NCBI GenBank assembly: GCA_009777735.1
Contig: WRLF01000016.1
Span: 1-64,000, forward strand
DNA: 64,000 nucleotides
Direction of reading: 5' to 3'
From: Treponema sp.
Lineage (GTDB): Bacteria; Spirochaetota; Spirochaetia; Treponematales; Breznakiellaceae
The translations under genes were made by a program, and so were the position numbers. Positions 34,248 through 44,493 of the stretch are shown here, one piece after another; position 1 is the stretch's first letter; each line of letters starts with the position of its first letter. The notes below the pieces were generated by a model that was not told where the DNA came from, made no database searches, and saw nothing but the letters and a program-made list of their open reading frames with translations.

Positions 34248-35306
34248 TTATTTACTCTTTTTACCTCTTCCTTTCTTCTTATCCCGGATTTTTTTCCGTA
34301 GTTTTTCTGCGGTGCTGAACATGGCGTATAACACCGGCTTGCAGGGATAGTCCCAACTGCCCGGGCGGTGAATGATAGTGCCGCCGAACCCGGTTTTGAA
34401 ACGGTACAGTCCTGCCATGGGATGATCGGGGTTATCGTTGGGCGGAATGCCAAACAGGTCATATTCAGTGCAGCCAAGTGCCTTTGCATCCAACATGGCA
34501 CGCCATTGCAGAGCGTAGGGTGCCATGAGGTTACGCTTGATGTTGGCGGAAGCACCATAGAGATAAGTTGCCTGCCTGTTCCTGAATAGAACGACATTAG
34601 CCGCAATTGCATCTCCTTCATGCCAGGCAGTATATAAACGGATTTCAATCCCCTGTTCCGTAAATAATGTTTTGTAGTAACCCAGGTGGTGAATGGCAAT
34701 CCCATCGCGCCCGGCAGTATCGGATAGAAGCCGGTAAAATACTTCGATAGGTTTATCCTGCCCGCTGCCGCCGACAGTCGTTTCAACGCTAACACCGCGT
34801 TTTGCCGCCAGGCCGATATTGTAACGCCACTTAGGTTTCATGGCAGCAAGAATTTCATCCGGCAGCGGAGTCAGATCGATAAGTACGGTGTCCGGAGGCT
34901 GAATATCGGCAGCGGCCCGTTTCAATGGTGCGGGTATTTCAAGCAATGCATTATCGTCTCCTTCTGTAATGAACCAGGGGGGGTCAAATCGAATAAAAAC
35001 GGTTTTCCGGGGCAGCAAGGGACGTAAAGTATGGGCAAGATCTGCCGCCGCTTCAGCACGAGCAGCGGGGGCTGCCGGAAATCCGGCGGGCAGTTCCGGT
35101 CCCCAGGGAATGTACGCCATGACGATGCCTGGAGCGATGCGGCGGGATAGCACCAGCAGAGGCTTGGAGCCGCTTTCTGTCCATTCAACAATATATGCAT
35201 TTGCCTTCCATCCAAAGCGTGATTTGAACCGGCCCCATATAGCGGACTGCAAAAAAGAATCCGCATTTTCACAGGCGGCAAGGTCAGCGGTTTTAATATT
35301 ACACAT
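34248..35306 (-). CDS. FemAB-family aminoacyltransferase
   Basis: A 352-residue protein with two GNAT-like subdomains: FLQSAIWGRFKSRFGW at the start, MKPKWRYNIGLAAKRGVSVE in the middle and LMAPYALQWRAMLDAKALGCTEYDLFGIPPN near the end, a layout found in FemX/FemA enzymes that add amino acids to lipid II, or related sugar/peptide-modifying enzymes. The C terminus is Lys-rich. No membrane helix is seen. It is the only gene in its short unit. Confidence 0.85.
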   Translation of the reverse strand: MCNIKTADLAACENADSFLQSAIWGRFKSRFGWKANAYIVEWTESGSKPLLVLSRRIAPGIVMAYIPWGPELPAGFPAAPAARAEAAADLAHTLRPLLPRKTVFIRFDPPWFITEGDDNALLEIPAPLKRAAADIQPPDTVLIDLTPLPDEILAAMKPKWRYNIGLAAKRGVSVETTVGGSGQDKPIEVFYRLLSDTAGRDGIAIHHLGYYKTLFTEQGIEIRLYTAWHEGDAIAANVVLFRNRQATYLYGASANIKRNLMAPYALQWRAMLDAKALGCTEYDLFGIPPNDNPDHPMAGLYRFKTGFGGTIIHRPGSWDYPCKPVLYAMFSTAEKLRKKIRDKKKGRGKKSK

Positions 35307-35343
35307 GTGTACTCTCTACCCTCTTTTTGCTGTAATATTTTAT

Positions 35344-37221
35344 TTATATTTTTTCTAAATGCTTGCTGCGTATAAATTCGTTTAAAACCGAGTTTACCTC
35401 TTTAATGTTGATTGGTTTTGCCAAAAAGCCGTCAAAGCCGTTTTCTATAAACATTTCCTTGTTTCCTACCATAGCATTGGCAGTCAGTGCTACGATTGTG
35501 CCATTGTAACCCATAGAACGCAGCTTTTGTGTAGTTTCTATTCCGTCCATCCGCGGCATCATGTGATCTATAAAAATTATATCATAAGTTTTTCCGTTTT
35601 CTATTAAGCTCAGCGCTTCAAAGCCGCTGTTTGCGGTTTCTATATTCAGGCCGAAAGCAGATAAAATCCCTTCTGCGACATCTAAATTTATTTCAATATC
35701 GTCAACAACCAAAACGCTTCCATAAGGCATGGGTTCAATCGATATTTCCGATTTATAACTTTTCTTTTCGATTGAAAATGTAAAGTCTCGCAGGTTTTTG
35801 GAAATTTCTTCGCCGATCGCAATACATTCTACCGCCTTTTGCTTGATCATTACAGTAAACGTACTGCCTTTTCCGTATTCACTTTGCAGCTCAATTGTGC
35901 CTCCCATCATCTCTACAAGTTTTTTGGCAATTGATAAACCCAACCCGGTTCCTTCAGTTGCATGATTTGTGTTAACATTGAAACGTTGGTACTCAGAAAA
36001 GAGCTTTTCCTGATCTTCCGGCTTTATACCCTGACCTGTGTCTTCAATGGTAAAATAAAGCTGTACGCAGGCTTCTTTCGGCAAATCTTCATCATCTTGT
36101 GTATGACTGTCATACTTCGTATGACTTACAGATAGTTTTACATATCCACTATCGGTATATTTTATCGCGTTTGACAATATGTTAATGAGTATTTGCTTAA
36201 TACGCAGTTCATCACCGTAAAGTTTTGACGGCAGATTCTTGTCAACATCCATTATAAATTTGATTTGTTTTAAACCTATCCTTACAACATTTATTTGCGC
36301 AGTATCATTGATGAGACTTGGTACATCATATTCTGCGGGAATAAGTTCCAGCTTGCCTGTTTCGATTTTAGACAAATCAAGAATATCGTTAATAATCCCG
36401 AGGAGGCTGTTCCCGGAAGTATAAATTTTTTCCAATGCTGCGGCACATTCCTTGTTCAGGTTTGCTTTTCGAAGCTCTATTTGTGTTAAACCGATTATTG
36501 CGTTCATGGGCGTGCGTATTTCGTGACTCATTCTAGCAAGGAAATCACTTTTGGCATGGTTTGCAGTTTCCGCTTTTATCGATAATTTTAGGTTTTCTTC
36601 GTTTTCTGCCATTGCTTGCTTTAAATTTTGTTGATTTTTCCAGGACTTGGTTCTCAAATTGTTCATTATTAATGAAAGCATCAACCCGAGCGCCGCCGCC
36701 GCGAATAAATCATTCAGGGCATACCTGACAAAAAGACTTGAAAAATTCAATCCTGTTAAAGTTCCCGTTATAAAGAATATGAAAAGAGCTAATATGGGCT
36801 GTAAAAATTTTATTTTGATTGTAGATGGTACAAATGTGGGCATAAGTAAAACAAGAACAAGCCCGCCGATATATGCCGGTGCTGCCTCGCCCGCGCTGGC
36901 TGTAACAAGGGCTGTCATAATATACAGAGCCGTGACAAGATAAATGAGCAATAAACCCGGACTGTTTTTAAATCGTCTGGTAAATTTTAATAACATCAAA
37001 ACGATGCTGATTAAGCTGAAGGAAAGCCGGAGTGTTACGGCAAAAACCGGAAATTGATGCAATTGTAAATCAAGCGGGATATAGGGCAGCCATACGACAA
37101 TGGCCATAAAAAACAAGTACGACAGCTTACTTGATTCGTAATTTAGTTCCCCTTTGAATGTGTTCCGGCTTGATTCATCACCATACGATTCAAAGGCAAC
37201 TTTAAGTTTTTTTATCAGCAT
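35344..37221 (-). CDS. Membrane hybrid sensor histidine kinase
   Basis: A 625-residue kinase with six N-terminal membrane helices (about 35-195), a linker coiled coil, HisKA with [19 protein letters not shown], HATPase (NILSNAIKY, DTGQGIKPEDQEKLF, GTGLGLSIAKK) and one receiver domain with the Asp in YDIIFIDHMMPRMDG. The membrane part has no family I can name. No response regulator or HPt gene is adjacent, so its output is unknown. The start codon follows CGGGGTTCCCTT, a poor ribosome site. Confidence 0.9.
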   Translation of the reverse strand: MLIKKLKVAFESYGDESSRNTFKGELNYESSKLSYLFFMAIVVWLPYIPLDLQLHQFPVFAVTLRLSFSLISIVLMLLKFTRRFKNSPGLLLIYLVTALYIMTALVTASAGEAAPAYIGGLVLVLLMPTFVPSTIKIKFLQPILALFIFFITGTLTGLNFSSLFVRYALNDLFAAAALGLMLSLIMNNLRTKSWKNQQNLKQAMAENEENLKLSIKAETANHAKSDFLARMSHEIRTPMNAIIGLTQIELRKANLNKECAAALEKIYTSGNSLLGIINDILDLSKIETGKLELIPAEYDVPSLINDTAQINVVRIGLKQIKFIMDVDKNLPSKLYGDELRIKQILINILSNAIKYTDSGYVKLSVSHTKYDSHTQDDEDLPKEACVQLYFTIEDTGQGIKPEDQEKLFSEYQRFNVNTNHATEGTGLGLSIAKKLVEMMGGTIELQSEYGKGSTFTVMIKQKAVECIAIGEEISKNLRDFTFSIEKKSYKSEISIEPMPYGSVLVVDDIEINLDVAEGILSAFGLNIETANSGFEALSLIENGKTYDIIFIDHMMPRMDGIETTQKLRSMGYNGTIVALTANAMVGNKEMFIENGFDGFLAKPINIKEVNSVLNEFIRSKHLEKI

Positions 37222-37315
37222 AAGGGAACCCCGCCATATTCTATATTATACATTATTTATCGCAGCACAACAGTATCCGTCATTATATTTCTATAGTGCC
37301 GGTACACGTTCACTG

Positions 37316-40300
37316 TCACTCTACTCTGAAAACCATACTGCTTAAAACTCCGGTAAACCCGGCGATGTCAGTCCTGGACAATGATGGCAGGGGGATAATG
37401 CGGCGTAAGGGAGGCCTCTCGCCTTCTGTGTCGGTAAGCTCGCAGGAAACAGTGTAATTACCGGAAAGATCCGCGGTTATTGTCAAATGAAGCGTGAAAC
37501 GTGTGCCGGCGGTTTGTGTAAAACCGGATCGTTCAAGAGAGCGGCGCAGCACCCGTTCTCCCCGGCGGAAATTCCCGCCGGCATTGTAATGTATGCGGAT
37601 ATCCGCAGGCAGGCTGATTCCTGCCTGCAGCAGCGCGCCTCGGTTCAGTGCAAAAAGTTCAGCTGCCGCTGCCTGCCTTGTTTCCCTTGATCCCCGGAGG
37701 GCAAATTCACGGTAACATTGAGCGGTTAAATCTTTTTCCCACACCGGGTCAAGCCGGTTCAGGGCTCTTGCGATTAAATAATTGTCTTTCAGCAGAATAC
37801 CTTCTTCAAGGTTATACGAAGCTTCAGCTTCGGGAATTATTACAACTTCAAAAGTCCGTGCCCTGTTCAGCCAGGCATGTGCGCGGCGGGGGTAAGATTC
37901 AAAAGCGTTGAAATACTGGATGTTCCGGTCAAGCGGCGGCGCTCCGCTTGATGTAATACCGTATGCATCACCGGCGGCAAGGCTGTATTTTTGAAACAGT
38001 TTTCGGTGAACTGCGGCATAAAATCTATAGGATATCGATCTTGTTACCGATGATATTTTTTCTAAAACTGTTTGCCGGAGAATAAATCGTTCCGCCGAAA
38101 GCAGTCCAGAGTATACCTCTGAAAGAATTTCATGGATATCACGCTTGTAGCGGACAGGATCTATTCCATAATATGCCATCCAGGAATTGTTATTATCCTG
38201 CAGGCAATCCAGGGCATAGACAAGAGCTTCCCGGAGTTTTCCTGAAATTAAGAAAGATTTAGAGAGGTTTAGTTTTGCCAGCGGAGAAGAATCAATTTCT
38301 CGTGCGGCATTGAAATCAGCCTGGGCGCTTTCCAGATCAAGACGGCGCAGCAGCAGTTCCCCGCGTGAAATAAGGCCCGATGCGCGGTACTGGGAATCGA
38401 GCGAGGCATTTGCCGCTTCTATTGAAAGATCGTATTTATGAAACCGGTATTCCAGAATGGAAAGGTTGTAATACGCTATTGAAACAAACCCCCTTGCCGG
38501 TCCTGCCTGGACTATAGCTTTTTCATACCATTGTTTTCCTTCTTCGTAGCGGTACATATCAGAATAAATGGTTGCCAGTGTCATGGAAAGACCGGCATCA
38601 TCGCCAAAATAATCAAGCGCATTGGTTAATAACCGTTCGCCGTCTTCAAGCCGGTGGACTTTATAATACATCCACCCAAGATCGCTTATAGCATCCCTGT
38701 TGTCCGGTTCGATAGCGAGCAGTCTTTCAAGGTAATCAACGGAAACCCTGTCCAGGTTAAGGTAACTTGCCGTATTGGCAAGTTGATGCAGGATGTACGG
38801 ATCATAGGGCCTCAATTGTTCCGCCGTAAGGTACTCATCCCATGCAAGGCTGTACAATGACCGGTTATAAAAGAGATTACCTAAAGCAACAGGAAAACGG
38901 GGATCTCGCGGATACCTTGTACGGCCTTCCCGGTAAAGGTTGATAGCCCGTTCCCAATACTCGGCAAACTCCGCATCAAGAGCGCTGTTATACAACTCAT
39001 CCGCACTTTCAGTGCGAGCACTTTCAGTGTGAGCGTCTGCCGTAGCGCCATTTTCCGTTTGTCCGGGAATGATGTCATCAATACCGTTTTGCGCCTGTCC
39101 GTCTGTACTGAATAGTAATACAAGTAATAATAATATTATTAACTTTGCAGCACGCGGTTTTTGAAATGCGAGCGCTAACGGCGGTACTGTCCATGCAAGC
39201 AGTCGCCGCCAGGGAGAGACTGTTTTCCGGTATGATTTTGAAAAAAGATGATAGGTACTTTGCATTGAAGAAAAATCATTGTATTGCGGCGCGAACCGGG
39301 CGGCTGCAGACTCCAGGTACATTGCATATGTTCCTGCGACAAGCGCATCTGCACGCAAAGCCCATTCGGATTCAGATAATACCGCTGAATTGCCTTTGCC
39401 AAAATGCTCGCCGCCCGGAGGCGGCGAGCCCAACCCTGCCAGCTTAAGCCTGCGTCTGGCATGTTTCCAGAGACAAACAGCTTTTTTCCGCTTGTTATGA
39501 TGTATAACACTCAGAAGAAAATGACCGCAGCGAATGTATACAAATACTGTTATGATCAGCGCCAGTAACAGCGCGGGCAGGATATTTTTTAATACTGCCG
39601 CTGTCTGCCGGGCCAGCGAACGGATATCACCAAAAGGGTTTTCCGCATCTTGCCCCATTTTTGGCCGCAGCCGTGATCGGTTTTCCAAAATCTCCCGCAT
39701 CAGCCGTTCGAGTAAATTGGGGTCAACACCGGAAGAAAAACGGAATTCCTCGTCTTCGGCAAGGTATTCGGTAGTTGGATCAAATTCTATCCAGCCGTAA
39801 CCGGGAAATGGAACCTCGATCCAGGCATGAGCCATGTCGGCACGAACCGGAAAATAGTCAAAAGCTGCGGTTTCAGGATCGATGAAAAAACCGGCGGTTA
39901 CCCGCGCCGGAATTCCCAGGGAGCGCAGGAGCAGGGCCATGGCAAAAGCATAATAGGAACAATAACCTTTTTTTGATTCAAAAAGAAACCATGCCAGTTG
40001 ATCTCCGTCAGGAGCTATTCCCGGCCTGAGACTGTAGCGGTAATCGCCGTATTTCAGCCAGTTGTAGATCATCTCTACCTTTTGAGTATAACTGTCAGCT
40101 CCTTCGGTAATTTCCATTGCAAAATTACGAAGGCGTTCGTCGTCACCGTAGGCGGTATATTGGGAGAATTCCCTTTCAGTTAAACCAAAATCCTGTGACT
40201 CCGGCCAAAAGAATTCTCCGTCTTTAACAACAGATTGTAATAAATTCGGATATATGGCATCGCTTACCAGGCTTTCTACCGCATATGCCGACCTGAATGA

Positions 40301-41368
40301 AGACGCATCCCAATTTTCATAGGGGATGATTTCTTCCGGTTGTTTCATGCCGATAAAGGCTGAGGCATCAAAATTAACTAAAAAGTATTCCTGGTTTACC
40401 CGCCGCGCTTCCTTAAACCCCGCCGGAAAAAGTTCTGTCGTGCGGGAAGGCAGGCGCTGCGGATGAGTTTTTTCGTCAATTTCATCGATACGGAAAAAAC
40501 CCTGCCTTTTGTTGTAACCGGACAATACCGAACGACGCAGTAGAATATTATGGTCATACGGATCTTTTCTGACAATAAGAATAAGATCATCGGTCATGCT
40601 GATTTCCGACTCCAGCCTGAGAAACTGTGAAAAATCAAAACTAAAAAACCTTGGTTCCAAAAGACCGCCGCCTCTTTGAGCAGCGCGTTCCTGTGCCGGT
40701 TTGAGAAACATCAAACCGCCGAAAAAGACCAGCGCTAAAAGTACAATAACAGCTGTGGTTTTTTCCTTCTTCCCAAGCATTGTTTCCGGAGGCAGTGAAA
40801 ACAAAAGAGCCAGGGCTTGCGAAAAAACTATGCCGGTCAGGAGAATAAGCGTTACTATGGGCCAGCGATACATGGCAATACCGGAAATGCGGGCTATACC
40901 AAAAATCGCCACCAGTAGTACCGCATCGGCAATAACAGCCCCGCGTAAAAATATACGTGAACGGATGGAAAAATATGTCGTTGCAGCTGCCCAGTAAAAC
41001 GGCAGCAAGGTGACAAAGTTATTACGATCAAAGTTCAACAGAAGGGAATCGAAGATTAGTTCTGCAGCTTCGGTTGATGCCGTACTGCCGGATGGAATTA
41101 AAAACCGGGGCAGGGCAATAAAAACCCTTACCGCCCAGGGAACGAGTACTATTATGGGAATCGCCGTCAGCGGCCCGATTTTTTTTCTGCCTGCGGCATC
41201 TTTCGAAGGCAAAGTGAACCAGGCAAGAAAGATCGCTGTTCCAAAAGCGGCATACAGTGATGCGGCAAAAACCGTAGTGTCTGCAAGGTCATCGGCTATA
41301 AGCCGCAGCTGGTACAGGATTGCGAACAATGCAACCGAACGGAGAAAAACACTTAATCCACTCTTCAT
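37316..41368 (-). CDS. TgpA-like transglutaminase fused to a TPR region
   Basis: A 1350-residue inner-membrane protein. Residues about 1-235 hold six or seven membrane helices; 240-560 hold a transglutaminase domain with Cys in KKGYCSYYAFAMALLLRSLGIPARV (about 468), His in DMAHAWIEVPFPGYGWIEFDPT (about 513) and the Asp after it. A helix at about 600-620 and another near 745 precede a TPR region (about 790-1150; ADELYNSALDAEFAEYWERAINLYREG and eight or more repeats) and a beta-rich C-terminal domain. TgpA-type proteins usually end after the second helix, so the TPR fusion is unusual. It is last in the MoxR/DUF58 operon (ATGA overlap with 41365). Confidence 0.85.
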   Translation of the reverse strand: MKSGLSVFLRSVALFAILYQLRLIADDLADTTVFAASLYAAFGTAIFLAWFTLPSKDAAGRKKIGPLTAIPIIVLVPWAVRVFIALPRFLIPSGSTASTEAAELIFDSLLLNFDRNNFVTLLPFYWAAATTYFSIRSRIFLRGAVIADAVLLVAIFGIARISGIAMYRWPIVTLILLTGIVFSQALALLFSLPPETMLGKKEKTTAVIVLLALVFFGGLMFLKPAQERAAQRGGGLLEPRFFSFDFSQFLRLESEISMTDDLILIVRKDPYDHNILLRRSVLSGYNKRQGFFRIDEIDEKTHPQRLPSRTTELFPAGFKEARRVNQEYFLVNFDASAFIGMKQPEEIIPYENWDASSFRSAYAVESLVSDAIYPNLLQSVVKDGEFFWPESQDFGLTEREFSQYTAYGDDERLRNFAMEITEGADSYTQKVEMIYNWLKYGDYRYSLRPGIAPDGDQLAWFLFESKKGYCSYYAFAMALLLRSLGIPARVTAGFFIDPETAAFDYFPVRADMAHAWIEVPFPGYGWIEFDPTTEYLAEDEEFRFSSGVDPNLLERLMREILENRSRLRPKMGQDAENPFGDIRSLARQTAAVLKNILPALLLALIITVFVYIRCGHFLLSVIHHNKRKKAVCLWKHARRRLKLAGLGSPPPGGEHFGKGNSAVLSESEWALRADALVAGTYAMYLESAAARFAPQYNDFSSMQSTYHLFSKSYRKTVSPWRRLLAWTVPPLALAFQKPRAAKLIILLLLVLLFSTDGQAQNGIDDIIPGQTENGATADAHTESARTESADELYNSALDAEFAEYWERAINLYREGRTRYPRDPRFPVALGNLFYNRSLYSLAWDEYLTAEQLRPYDPYILHQLANTASYLNLDRVSVDYLERLLAIEPDNRDAISDLGWMYYKVHRLEDGERLLTNALDYFGDDAGLSMTLATIYSDMYRYEEGKQWYEKAIVQAGPARGFVSIAYYNLSILEYRFHKYDLSIEAANASLDSQYRASGLISRGELLLRRLDLESAQADFNAAREIDSSPLAKLNLSKSFLISGKLREALVYALDCLQDNNNSWMAYYGIDPVRYKRDIHEILSEVYSGLLSAERFILRQTVLEKISSVTRSISYRFYAAVHRKLFQKYSLAAGDAYGITSSGAPPLDRNIQYFNAFESYPRRAHAWLNRARTFEVVIIPEAEASYNLEEGILLKDNYLIARALNRLDPVWEKDLTAQCYREFALRGSRETRQAAAAELFALNRGALLQAGISLPADIRIHYNAGGNFRRGERVLRRSLERSGFTQTAGTRFTLHLTITADLSGNYTVSCELTDTEGERPPLRRIIPLPSLSRTDIAGFTGVLSSMVFRVE

Positions 41369-42669
41369 CTCCGTGCCTCCGTGTCTCTGTGTGATGAATT
41401 GGGAAAAAATGCTCGTGCCTTTACTCCGGCGCGGCGGTTGTACATTGCGGCGCAGGTTTCGGCGGCAGTTAACTGTGTGCTGTCATTGTCGCATATTAAT
41501 AATACATCGATAGTTTGGTTAATTGTTTTTCCCTTCAGAAAACGATCCAAAGCCGATGTTTCGGCGCTGACGCGGGGCAGGGCAAGAACGAGGATTCCCA
41601 GGCCGGCAGGAACAGGAGGAAAAATATTGTCAAAAGACAATGAGCGGGCGGCAGGCCGGGCCAATGCCGATGCAAGCTCCTTTGCCGGACTGACCCCGGT
41701 AAAATTTCCAACAACCTGTTCACAGCCAATATAGCCAATAAGTACATTCATCCCCGATTCGGCACAGGCAATGGCGACAGCAAGGGCGTTTTCGCATAAC
41801 GCATCGATTCCGCGCCGGGCTGCCGCAATACTGAACAGCATGGGATCATATTCGTTATCAATTAGGATAACAACATTTGAATGCGGCGGCGGCTCGCGTT
41901 CTGCTTCACGGACAAAAAGGCCGCTGCCGTGGCTGTAGAGTTTCCAGTTTATCCGCCGCGGGTCATCGCCCGGTACATAAGGCCGGTTGTCAACAAAGTT
42001 GTCGGTACGCTGAAAAGAAGTCTCCGGCGTGAATTGGGTATCTCCGGCGCGGGCGTTGACATCCGGGGTTTCTTCTGCCGGATGGGGGCTTACCAGCAGC
42101 CTGACCACTTCATCTGGCGACATCTTTGCCGTTTTTGAAGTGGTCAGGTTTGAAGCGGTCAGCCGGTACGCAAACCGGAAAAACCCCAATATGTCAAAAA
42201 CGGCGAATTCATCACGAACCGAAAAATATGCGCCGCGCTTTTTTGCTTCAATTAAATGCGGATGCGGATCGGCAGGGTTAAAATCATAGCGGATATACCT
42301 TCCGTCTGCAGTGGCAAGAATCAGACGGCAGCGGACAAGGATTCCCGGCAGTTGTATAATTTTCCCCGCAGGCGCGGCTGTCTCTCCTTCGGTGTAGAAT
42401 GCCTCGGTAAATTCACCTGCGGTAATTTCGCGGGGACTGATGCGGATAGTAACACGGCGGACACGCCGGCTGTGCAGCAATGCAAGGAACAATGTCATTA
42501 CAAGGCAATATGTCCACGGCAAAAGAAATGCCGCGCCGGCCAGCGCCAATGCAAGTTCCTGCCGCACTAAACCAACCGTAAATGCAAGGACGATGATAAA
42601 TAAAACAAAAATCCCCATCGTCTGCGGAATAAATTCCGTTTTTCGTGCCGTTACGCGCAATTTCCTCAA
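41365..42669 (-). CDS. DUF58-domain protein
   Basis: A 434-residue protein with two N-terminal membrane helices (about 17-62) and the DUF58 domain containing DNRPYVPGDDPRRINWKLYSHGSGLFVREAE. DUF58 proteins sit between a MoxR ATPase and a membrane transglutaminase or VWA protein and are probably substrate or scaffold proteins. Its start overlaps the MoxR stop and its stop the transglutaminase start, each by four bases. Confidence 0.9.
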   Translation of the reverse strand: MRKLRVTARKTEFIPQTMGIFVLFIIVLAFTVGLVRQELALALAGAAFLLPWTYCLVMTLFLALLHSRRVRRVTIRISPREITAGEFTEAFYTEGETAAPAGKIIQLPGILVRCRLILATADGRYIRYDFNPADPHPHLIEAKKRGAYFSVRDEFAVFDILGFFRFAYRLTASNLTTSKTAKMSPDEVVRLLVSPHPAEETPDVNARAGDTQFTPETSFQRTDNFVDNRPYVPGDDPRRINWKLYSHGSGLFVREAEREPPPHSNVVILIDNEYDPMLFSIAAARRGIDALCENALAVAIACAESGMNVLIGYIGCEQVVGNFTGVSPAKELASALARPAARSLSFDNIFPPVPAGLGILVLALPRVSAETSALDRFLKGKTINQTIDVLLICDNDSTQLTAAETCAAMYNRRAGVKARAFFPNSSHRDTEARR

Positions 42670-43619
42670 GGGCTGACCTCATCGGTCTTAATATTGTTAA
42701 TCCGTGCCAGGCATATATCCTGTATAAATTTATCTGCATTGACTTTAGGATCACGCAGCCTTACGCGGTGGACAAGCGCCGGAACGGCAAGGATTGCCAA
42801 ATCTTCGTCTATAACATAATTGCGCCCCTTCACCAAAGCAAGCGCTTTTGCTGCTTCCAGATAATGCAGACCGGCGCGGGGGCTTGCTCCCAGGGTAAAG
42901 GCCCGGTGGATGCGGGTGTCCCGGACAATGTCGGCAATAGCTTCCCTGAGCGCCTGATGGCAGAATATAGCAGCGGCGGCCTTTTTTGCTTCCATAAAGT
43001 CTGTAAGATTGATAACCGGTTTTAGTTTTATAAGGCCTTCTTCGGCGGGGTTTTCGTTAAGGATTGACAGCTCTGATTCACGATCGGGGTAACCCATCGA
43101 AAGTTTCATCATGAAGCGGTCAAGCTGAGCCGCCGGCAGGGGGAATGTCCCTTCGCTTTCAATGGGGTTTTCCGTAGCAATGACCATAAACGGTTCGGGG
43201 GGACGGTGAGTCGTCTGCCCGATGGTTACCTGCCGCTCCGCCATAACTTCAAGGAGCGCAGACTGTACTTTTGGTGTGGCGCGGTTTATTTCATCGGCAA
43301 GTACAATATTGGCCAGAACCGGGCCGGGGACAAAGCGAAATTTGAGTGTTTTGGGATCAAAGACATCAACCCCGGTAATATCGTAAGGCAGCAAGTCCGG
43401 TGTAAACTGAATTCGCTTAAAGACTACATTCTTTTTTCCTTCGATGAGCTTTGCCAGTGTTTTTGCAACCGTTGTTTTTCCCAGCCCCGGATTGTCTTCG
43501 ATAAGTACATGGCCGCCGGCCAATACTGCTGCCATAAGCAGTTCCAGAAATTCCCGTTTACCTTTAATAATCCGCTGCATGCCTTCGAGCAGGACTGATG
43601 CGGTGTTTTGAGATTTCAT
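42666..43619 (-). CDS. MoxR-family AAA+ ATPase
   Basis: A 317-residue ATPase with Walker A GHVLIEDNPGLGKTTVA, Walker B NIVLADEINRATPK, sensor ATENPIESEGTFPLPAAQLDRFM and the C-terminal lid domain. MoxR proteins act as chaperones that activate partner complexes, here most likely the DUF58 and transglutaminase proteins downstream. I chose the ATG at 43619 (MKSQNTASV); six residues further upstream begin with TTG and are unsupported. It is about 40 bases after the glycosyltransferase gene. Confidence 0.92.
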   Translation of the reverse strand: MKSQNTASVLLEGMQRIIKGKREFLELLMAAVLAGGHVLIEDNPGLGKTTVAKTLAKLIEGKKNVVFKRIQFTPDLLPYDITGVDVFDPKTLKFRFVPGPVLANIVLADEINRATPKVQSALLEVMAERQVTIGQTTHRPPEPFMVIATENPIESEGTFPLPAAQLDRFMMKLSMGYPDRESELSILNENPAEEGLIKLKPVINLTDFMEAKKAAAAIFCHQALREAIADIVRDTRIHRAFTLGASPRAGLHYLEAAKALALVKGRNYVIDEDLAILAVPALVHRVRLRDPKVNADKFIQDICLARINNIKTDEVSP

Positions 43620-43659
43620 GGTTAAAGCATAGCACAAAGATAAATATTTTTTTAGAGGC

Positions 43660-44493
43660 TCAAGGCCTTTTTTTCTGTACGCCTATTCTGAAAATTTTAT
43701 GCATCAAAAGTAATAATTTATAGTATATAAACGGAAAAAGCCGCAGGAACCTGAAAGGGTTTTGAAAGCAATAACCAACCCATTCAAGGCCAAGGGCAAA
43801 AACGCCCTTTGACGGGTGCTTTTTTCGTTCAGCGAAAACTTCAAACAGGTCGCTGCACCAAAGCCGCAGGCCTTTTCCCAGCCGGGGTGAATTTCTGGCA
43901 ATCCAGTGCTCCCCGCCCCGTATGCCTTTGCCAACAAGAAGCAGCGATGGAGAAGCTTTGCGGATTGCCTCCAGAATAACGGTTTCTTCCTGCCGCCTGA
44001 ACGAACCGGAAAAACGCCCTACAACGCGAAGCCCGGAAAATGTTTCACGAATGTTTTTTTCTGCTTTGGATAAAATGGGTTTTTTGCCGCCCAATAGATA
44101 ACAGGACAATTCCTGGTTTTCCAATATAGATAAAATGCGGATCACAAATTCAAATGGCATATAACGAACAACCTGTTTTCCCTGTAAAAACCGTATCCCT
44201 TTAACAATACTTTTTGAAATGGGAATAACCAGGGCAGCCTGCTGCACATAAGTGCGGTACTCGGCGTTTTGTCTGGCGCGTAGGAGATCCCATATCGAAA
44301 GCAGGACAATATTATTCTCTTTCTCTTCGGCAAGTAACTGTTGCGCCAGATAAATTAAATTTTCCGGTTCAACAATGTCAATAGGTACTTTTAGGAAGTT
44401 TATCCGTTCTCTGCATTGGTCTTTGCTAACGGTAAATAACAGGTTTTTTCCGGAATCCCGGGTTACTTTACTTCCCACGAATTTCTCTCCCAT
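43660..44493 (-). CDS. WecG/TagA/CpsF-family glycosyltransferase
   Basis: A 277-residue protein with the WecG/TagA fold: FLKVPIDIVEPENLIYLAQQLLAE, a middle domain with SCYLLGGKKPILSKAEKNIRETFSGLRVVGRFSGSF and SPSLLLVGKGIRGGEHWIARNSPRL, and WVGYCFQNPFRFLRLFPF at the end. The family adds N-acetylmannosaminuronic acid or related sugars to lipid carriers. The start overlaps the end of rsmE by about 30 bases. The Arg- and Phe-rich C terminus could touch the membrane. Confidence 0.85.
   Translation of the reverse strand: MGEKFVGSKVTRDSGKNLLFTVSKDQCRERINFLKVPIDIVEPENLIYLAQQLLAEEKENNIVLLSIWDLLRARQNAEYRTYVQQAALVIPISKSIVKGIRFLQGKQVVRYMPFEFVIRILSILENQELSCYLLGGKKPILSKAEKNIRETFSGLRVVGRFSGSFRRQEETVILEAIRKASPSLLLVGKGIRGGEHWIARNSPRLGKGLRLWCSDLFEVFAERKKHPSKGVFALGLEWVGYCFQNPFRFLRLFPFIYYKLLLLMHKIFRIGVQKKRP

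Noticed and set aside
34076-34795. 239-codon minus-strand frame overlapping the transglutaminase and FemAB genes
   Set aside because: It is in another frame of the FemAB gene; its translation looks random and it lacks a start context.
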